Source: Bacillota bacterium
GTDB lineage: Bacteria; Bacillota; Clostridia; Saccharofermentanales; Fastidiosipilaceae
NCBI GenBank assembly: GCA_023420715.1
Contig: JAEZVR010000109.1
Coordinates: 1 to 17,826 of the forward strand
Length of the DNA: 17,826 nt
Reading direction: 5' to 3'
This document shows, piece by piece, positions 15,196 through 17,826 of this stretch (position 1 is the stretch's first letter; every line of letters begins with the position of its first letter). The notes below the pieces were generated by a model that saw only the letters and a list, made by a program, of their open reading frames with translations, made no database searches and was not told where the DNA came from. Position numbers and translations under genes: made by a program.

Positions 15196-15774
15196 TCAAA
15201 TACCTTTAATAAGGTGTTCAATCACAATTTTGATACCAATGCCAATTAAGACAATGCCACCAACCAATTCAGCCCATTGCTGAAAAAGCTGCCCCAAAAT
15301 TTGTCCCAATTTAACCCCGATACAGGACAAAACAAAAGCCACTACACCTATGGTAATAACCGCCATCCATAAGTCCAGATTAATCACAGAAAAACCAATA
15401 CCGACAGCCAGTGCATCCAAACTGGTTGCAATGGCTAAGATAATCATCGCCTTAAATGGCAACAATCCGCTGGGCAATTGGTTCTCATTCCCTGAATCAT
15501 CTGGTTGCAATGCCTCCCAGATCATTCTGCCACCCACAATGGCCAGCAGGGTAAAAGCGAGCCAATGATCCACTTTCTGCACACGGGCGCGCATCGCCTG
15601 GCCAAGGATGTAGCCAATTAATGTCATACCGCTTTGAAAAAAACCAAAAAAACAACCAAATTGAAGCCAATGTTTCCAGCGAATCTGTTGAAGACGCATG
15701 CCATGACAAATGGCAACCGCACAAGCATCCATTGCCAACGCAAATGCCGTAATCAAAATCATGATAAATGACAT
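15196..15774 (-). CDS. mntP: MntP, putative manganese efflux pump
   Basis: MntP exports Mn2+ across the cytoplasmic membrane and protects against manganese excess. The 192-residue protein has six hydrophobic segments in two repeats. The repeat motifs FALAMDACAVAI (Asp16) and ATSLDALAVGIGF (Asp120) carry the membrane acidic residues needed in E. coli MntP, and GGIVLIGIGIKIVIEH closes the last segment. A hydrophilic loop (about 90-105) separates the halves. The start at 15774 has GAGGGGG about 6 nt upstream. It lies 61 nt downstream of proB on the same strand, so co-transcription is likely. The yybP-ykoY manganese riboswitch that precedes many mntP genes does not fit in that gap. I see no convincing terminator after it. 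Confidence 0.93.
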   Translation of the reverse strand: MSFIMILITAFALAMDACAVAICHGMRLQQIRWKHWLQFGCFFGFFQSGMTLIGYILGQAMRARVQKVDHWLAFTLLAIVGGRMIWEALQPDDSGNENQLPSGLLPFKAMIILAIATSLDALAVGIGFSVINLDLWMAVITIGVVAFVLSCIGVKLGQILGQLFQQWAELVGGIVLIGIGIKIVIEHLIKGI

Positions 15775-15807
15775 CTGTTCCCCCTCTTCAAAACAAGCCT
15801 CAACTGG

Positions 15808-15833
15808 CTGTTGATAGATCTATATTCTGTTGA
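15808..15833. repeat. CTGTTGA direct repeat flanking a TAGATCTA palindrome in the proB-mntP spacer
   Basis: CTGTTGA occurs at 15808-15814 and 15827-15833, and between them lies the 8-bp palindrome TAGATCTA (15815-15822). TCAAC (15800-15804) can also pair with GTTGA (15810-15814). It is upstream of mntP and just after the proB stop. It does not resemble the MntR box I remember. Function unknown. Confidence 0.35.
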
Positions 15834-15835
15834 GA

Positions 15836-16654
15836 TTAACGTTTGGCCACAAACCACGTACCAATACATGCCCCATCTAACAGGTCTGTAATATCCTGTG
15901 GTCTGGCACCGTTGGCAATAACCATGTCAATTCCGGACGCTGTCGCAATTTGAGCCGCTTTTAGTTTCGTTTTCATGCCGCCTGTTCCACGCGAACTGCC
16001 CGAATCTCCAGCTAGACAGAACAAGGATTCATCTAGCTGCGTCACCTGGTCAATCAAACGAGCATCCGGCACCTGACGCGGATCGTGATCATACAGACCG
16101 TCGATATCAGATAACAAAATGAGCAAATCTGCCTCTAACATCCGCGCAACATGGGCAGATAAGGCATCATTATCTCCAAAAGAACCATTGTGATAGACCT
16201 CACGAATCGAAACACTGTCGTTTTCGTTCACAATCGGAATCACCTCTTTTTCGAGAAGTGCTTTAAACGTATTTGTAATATGCGTAAATGTCATCGGATC
16301 TTCAATATCATCTCGTGTCAACAAAATCTGTCCAACATGATAACCATATTCGGCAAAAAGGCGATCATACATGCTCATCAGCTCACATTGCCCAATGGAA
16401 GCAAAAGCTTGTCGTTCGCGGATCGTATTCGTTAAAATCTCGGCACGCAATTTACTCTTTCCAATGGCAATTGCGCCAGAGGTCACCAAAATAACCTCTC
16501 GCCCTTGATTCATTTGATCGGCTAAGGCACGGCATAAGCGATCCATATGGCGCAAATTCATACGCCCATTTTCGTACGTGATGGTAGATGTACCCACCTT
16601 AACAACGAGCCTTTTTGCCGCCTTAAAAGCCTGCCTTGAACGATGCCTCTCCAT
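15836..16654 (-). CDS. proB: Glutamate 5-kinase, short form without PUA domain
   Basis: ProB phosphorylates L-glutamate with ATP to gamma-glutamyl phosphate, the first step of proline synthesis. The 272 residues form one amino-acid-kinase domain: KVGTST (19-24), VTSGAIAIGK (57-66), VNENDSVS (142-149), FGDNDALSAH (159-168), SDIDGLYDHDP (182-192) and SRGTGGMKTK (221-230). The chain ends at GTWFVAKR and lacks the C-terminal PUA domain of E. coli ProB; PUA-less forms are known. ATG at 16654 was chosen because GGAGG precedes it by 7 nt; an earlier in-frame ATG at 16687 lies at the TATAAT and has no ribosome site. proA is not next to it; mntP follows instead. Confidence 0.95.
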   Translation of the reverse strand: MERHRSRQAFKAAKRLVVKVGTSTITYENGRMNLRHMDRLCRALADQMNQGREVILVTSGAIAIGKSKLRAEILTNTIRERQAFASIGQCELMSMYDRLFAEYGYHVGQILLTRDDIEDPMTFTHITNTFKALLEKEVIPIVNENDSVSIREVYHNGSFGDNDALSAHVARMLEADLLILLSDIDGLYDHDPRQVPDARLIDQVTQLDESLFCLAGDSGSSRGTGGMKTKLKAAQIATASGIDMVIANGARPQDITDLLDGACIGTWFVAKR

Positions 16655-16678
16655 GATTGATCCTCCACGTAAATTGAC

Positions 16679-16740
16679 ATTATACACTTTCCTCTAAAAG
16701 AAACATCGATATTAACCGCGTTCACCGTTATAATATCGAT
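16679..16740. promoter_or_regulatory. Divergent proB/comEB promoter region with a 10-bp inverted repeat
   Basis: ATCGATATTA (16705-16714) and TAATATCGAT (16731-16740) are a perfect inverted repeat with a 16-base spacer. A -10 TATAAT for proB lies at 16684-16679 (minus), and a TATAAT for the deaminase gene at 16729-16734 (plus). Neither has a good -35. The left arm covers the expected -35 zones of both genes, and the right arm overlaps the plus-strand -10, as expected for a shared operator. The regulator is unknown. Confidence 0.5.
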
Positions 16741-16778
16741 AGGTCATGATCTGGTTCAGTTCTTTAAAGGAGATTTCC

Positions 16779-17270
16779 ATGGGAAAACGCGAATCTTATA
16801 TTAGCTGGGATGAATACTTTATGGGCGTTGCCCTTTTAGCTGCACAAAGAAGCAAAGATCCAAATACACAGGTGGGCGCTTGCATTGTCAATCCAGATAA
16901 ACGCATTATTTCCACAGGATACAACGGTTTCCCCCGCGGGATTGACGACGATGATTTCCCCTGGGAGCGCGATGGCTCAGCATTGGATACAAAATATTTT
17001 TATGTCTGCCATGCGGAATTAAATGCCATTTTAAATCAACCTGGAAAAAGCCTGACTGACTGTACCATCTATGTGGCATTATTTCCCTGTAATGAATGTG
17101 CCAAAGCGATTATTCAATCTGGCATTAAAGAAGTGGTTTATCTATCCGATAAATATGCCAATCTAGACAGCACCATTGCGTCAAAACGCATGTTTGCTGC
17201 GGCAGGCGTCAAATTACGTCAACTACAACCCAAAAAAGCAACCATCACCCTCCACTTTGATCCCCAGTAA
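16779..17270 (+). CDS. comEB: dCMP deaminase (ComEB-like)
   Basis: The enzyme converts dCMP to dUMP, supplying thymidylate synthase. The 163-residue protein has the zinc cytidine-deaminase fold: CHAELNAI places the ligand His78 and proton shuttle Glu80, and PCNEC (103-107) places ligands Cys104 and Cys107. GYNGFPRG (48-55) and the DDFPWERDG insertion are typical of dCMP deaminases rather than CMP/dCMP phage or tRNA-editing enzymes. I chose ATG at 16779 because AAAGGAG lies 5-6 nt upstream; the frame stays open 11 codons earlier without a ribosome site. In many Bacillota the homologue sits in the competence comE locus as comEB; no comEA or comEC is seen here, so the symbol implies homology only. 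Confidence 0.93.
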   Translation: MGKRESYISWDEYFMGVALLAAQRSKDPNTQVGACIVNPDKRIISTGYNGFPRGIDDDDFPWERDGSALDTKYFYVCHAELNAILNQPGKSLTDCTIYVALFPCNECAKAIIQSGIKEVVYLSDKYANLDSTIASKRMFAAAGVKLRQLQPKKATITLHFDPQ

Positions 17271-17275
17271 ATTTC

Positions 17276-17826
17276 ATGAAGCGAAAAAATCAACACAACC
17301 CTTTAGAATCTGATACGCCAAAGAAACCCCTTCAGCTGCCGCCGGTGCACACCAAACGCATCGATTCAGCAGGGGAAGACATTCAGCCCGTCAAATATGC
17401 CACGCCGGTGAGCAAAACCACATCCTATGAGCGGCTGATGAAATCGCGCCAAAATAAAGCAGGCATAAAAGCGCCTATCGCTGAGGCTAAAAAGCCTAAA
17501 ACAGCCTCGCCCGAAAAGGTTCGTCTGCCACAAGCGACAATGACAAGCAGGCCAGGCACCTCTCTTCAAACGCCCGAACCGCCGCCAGAACCACATAAAC
17601 CGCTTAATCCCTCGGTAAAATCAAACCTTCCTCAAGGCCTTTCGACAGACGATGTGGAAGTCCGAAAGCTTCAAGGCAAGGTCAATTTGCCAATCGATAA
17701 TCAAAGCAAAACCATCCAACAAATCGTGCGCAGCAATGCGCTGACCGTCTTCAACTTCTTAAACCTCGTGCTTGGTGCCTTAGTCATCTTTGCGGGCTTG
17801 CAAAAACCAACCTATTTTCTAAACCT
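17276..17826 (+). CDS. P-type cation-transporting ATPase with long N-terminal extension (partial, C-terminus off the right edge)
   Basis: Only the first 183 codons are visible. Residues 119-183 (GLSTDDVEVRKLQGKVNLP, then KTIQQIVRSNALTVFNFLN and a first membrane segment to about 173) match the cytosolic start and first helix of CtpE-like HAD-IC P-type ATPases. The phosphorylation and ion-binding motifs lie beyond the window, so the ion is unknown. The first 118 residues are unusual: rich in Pro, Lys, Thr and Ser, low-complexity and presumably disordered. ATG 17276 is five bases after the dCMP deaminase stop, with no ribosome binding site, so translation may be coupled. In-frame ATG codons at residues 55 and 89 are alternative starts but also lack clear sites. 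Confidence 0.8.
   Translation, partial: MKRKNQHNPLESDTPKKPLQLPPVHTKRIDSAGEDIQPVKYATPVSKTTSYERLMKSRQNKAGIKAPIAEAKKPKTASPEKVRLPQATMTSRPGTSLQTPEPPPEPHKPLNPSVKSNLPQGLSTDDVEVRKLQGKVNLPIDNQSKTIQQIVRSNALTVFNFLNLVLGALVIFAGLQKPTYFLN

Noticed and set aside
15797..15815. An intrinsic terminator between proB and mntP
   Set aside because: The TCAAC/GTTGA and AGCC/GGCT stems are 4-5 bp and followed by TGTTTT only; too weak.
15775..15835. yybP-ykoY manganese riboswitch before mntP
   Set aside because: The gap is only 61 bases and contains none of the expected paired elements.
1..17826. CRISPR arrays, tRNA/rRNA genes, IS ends, integrases, toxin-antitoxin or phage-defence genes
   Set aside because: Looked for on both strands and not found; all long coding regions belong to recognised housekeeping or transport families.

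Overview
The window looks like chromosomal DNA from a Bacillota (Firmicutes) bacterium. The main evidence is two intact operons typical of that phylum: ctsR-mcsA-mcsB-clpC (protein arginine phosphorylation and quality control) and sufC-sufD-sufS-sufU-sufB (the Bacillota-type Fe-S assembly operon, with SufU instead of SufA/SufE). A comEB-type dCMP deaminase, an MntP manganese exporter and strong GGAGG ribosome binding sites fit this. I cannot place the genus. There are no phage, IS, plasmid, CRISPR, tRNA or rRNA signatures.

Layout. (1) 1-742, minus strand: the 5' two-thirds of an RNase R-like exonuclease with an unusually short N-terminus; it runs off the left edge. (2) 743-1186: an AT-rich divergent intergenic region with nested inverted repeats and a structured leader in front of (3) a YidK-type sodium:solute symporter (1187-2830, plus), which ends at a clear terminator. 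(4) A MATE efflux protein (2934-4310, plus). (5) A bidirectional terminator separating it from the convergent ctsR-mcsA-mcsB-clpC operon (9118 to 4363, minus), with a readable sigma-A-type promoter and CtsR heptad repeats. (6) The suf operon (about 15019 to 9329, minus), preceded by a GNAT acetyltransferase gene and ended by a terminator; the apparent -10 region lies inside a Fur/PerR-like palindrome. (7) mntP and proB (15774-15196 and 16654-15836, minus). (8) Divergent from proB across a 10-bp inverted repeat, a dCMP deaminase (16779-17270, plus), followed closely by the start of a P-type cation ATPase that runs off the right edge.

How the genes work together. CtsR represses its own operon. 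McsA and McsB phosphorylate arginines, marking proteins (and inactivating CtsR) for ClpC with ClpP, whose gene is not in the window. SufS takes sulfur from cysteine, SufU relays it, and the SufB-SufC-SufD scaffold builds the Fe-S cluster. MntP, the P-type ATPase, the Fe-S operon and its possible Fur-family site give the right-hand half a loose metal-homeostasis theme, but this is inferred from adjacency only.

Most genes are well-known housekeeping or stress families and I do not see a clearly new multi-gene system. The best leads for something undescribed are non-coding: the possible switch-like leader before the symporter (1098-1180), the inverted-repeat cluster at 871-937, the Fur-like site on the suf promoter, and the palindrome between proB and comEB. 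The next most interesting are the short RNase R and the long disordered N-terminus of the P-type ATPase.
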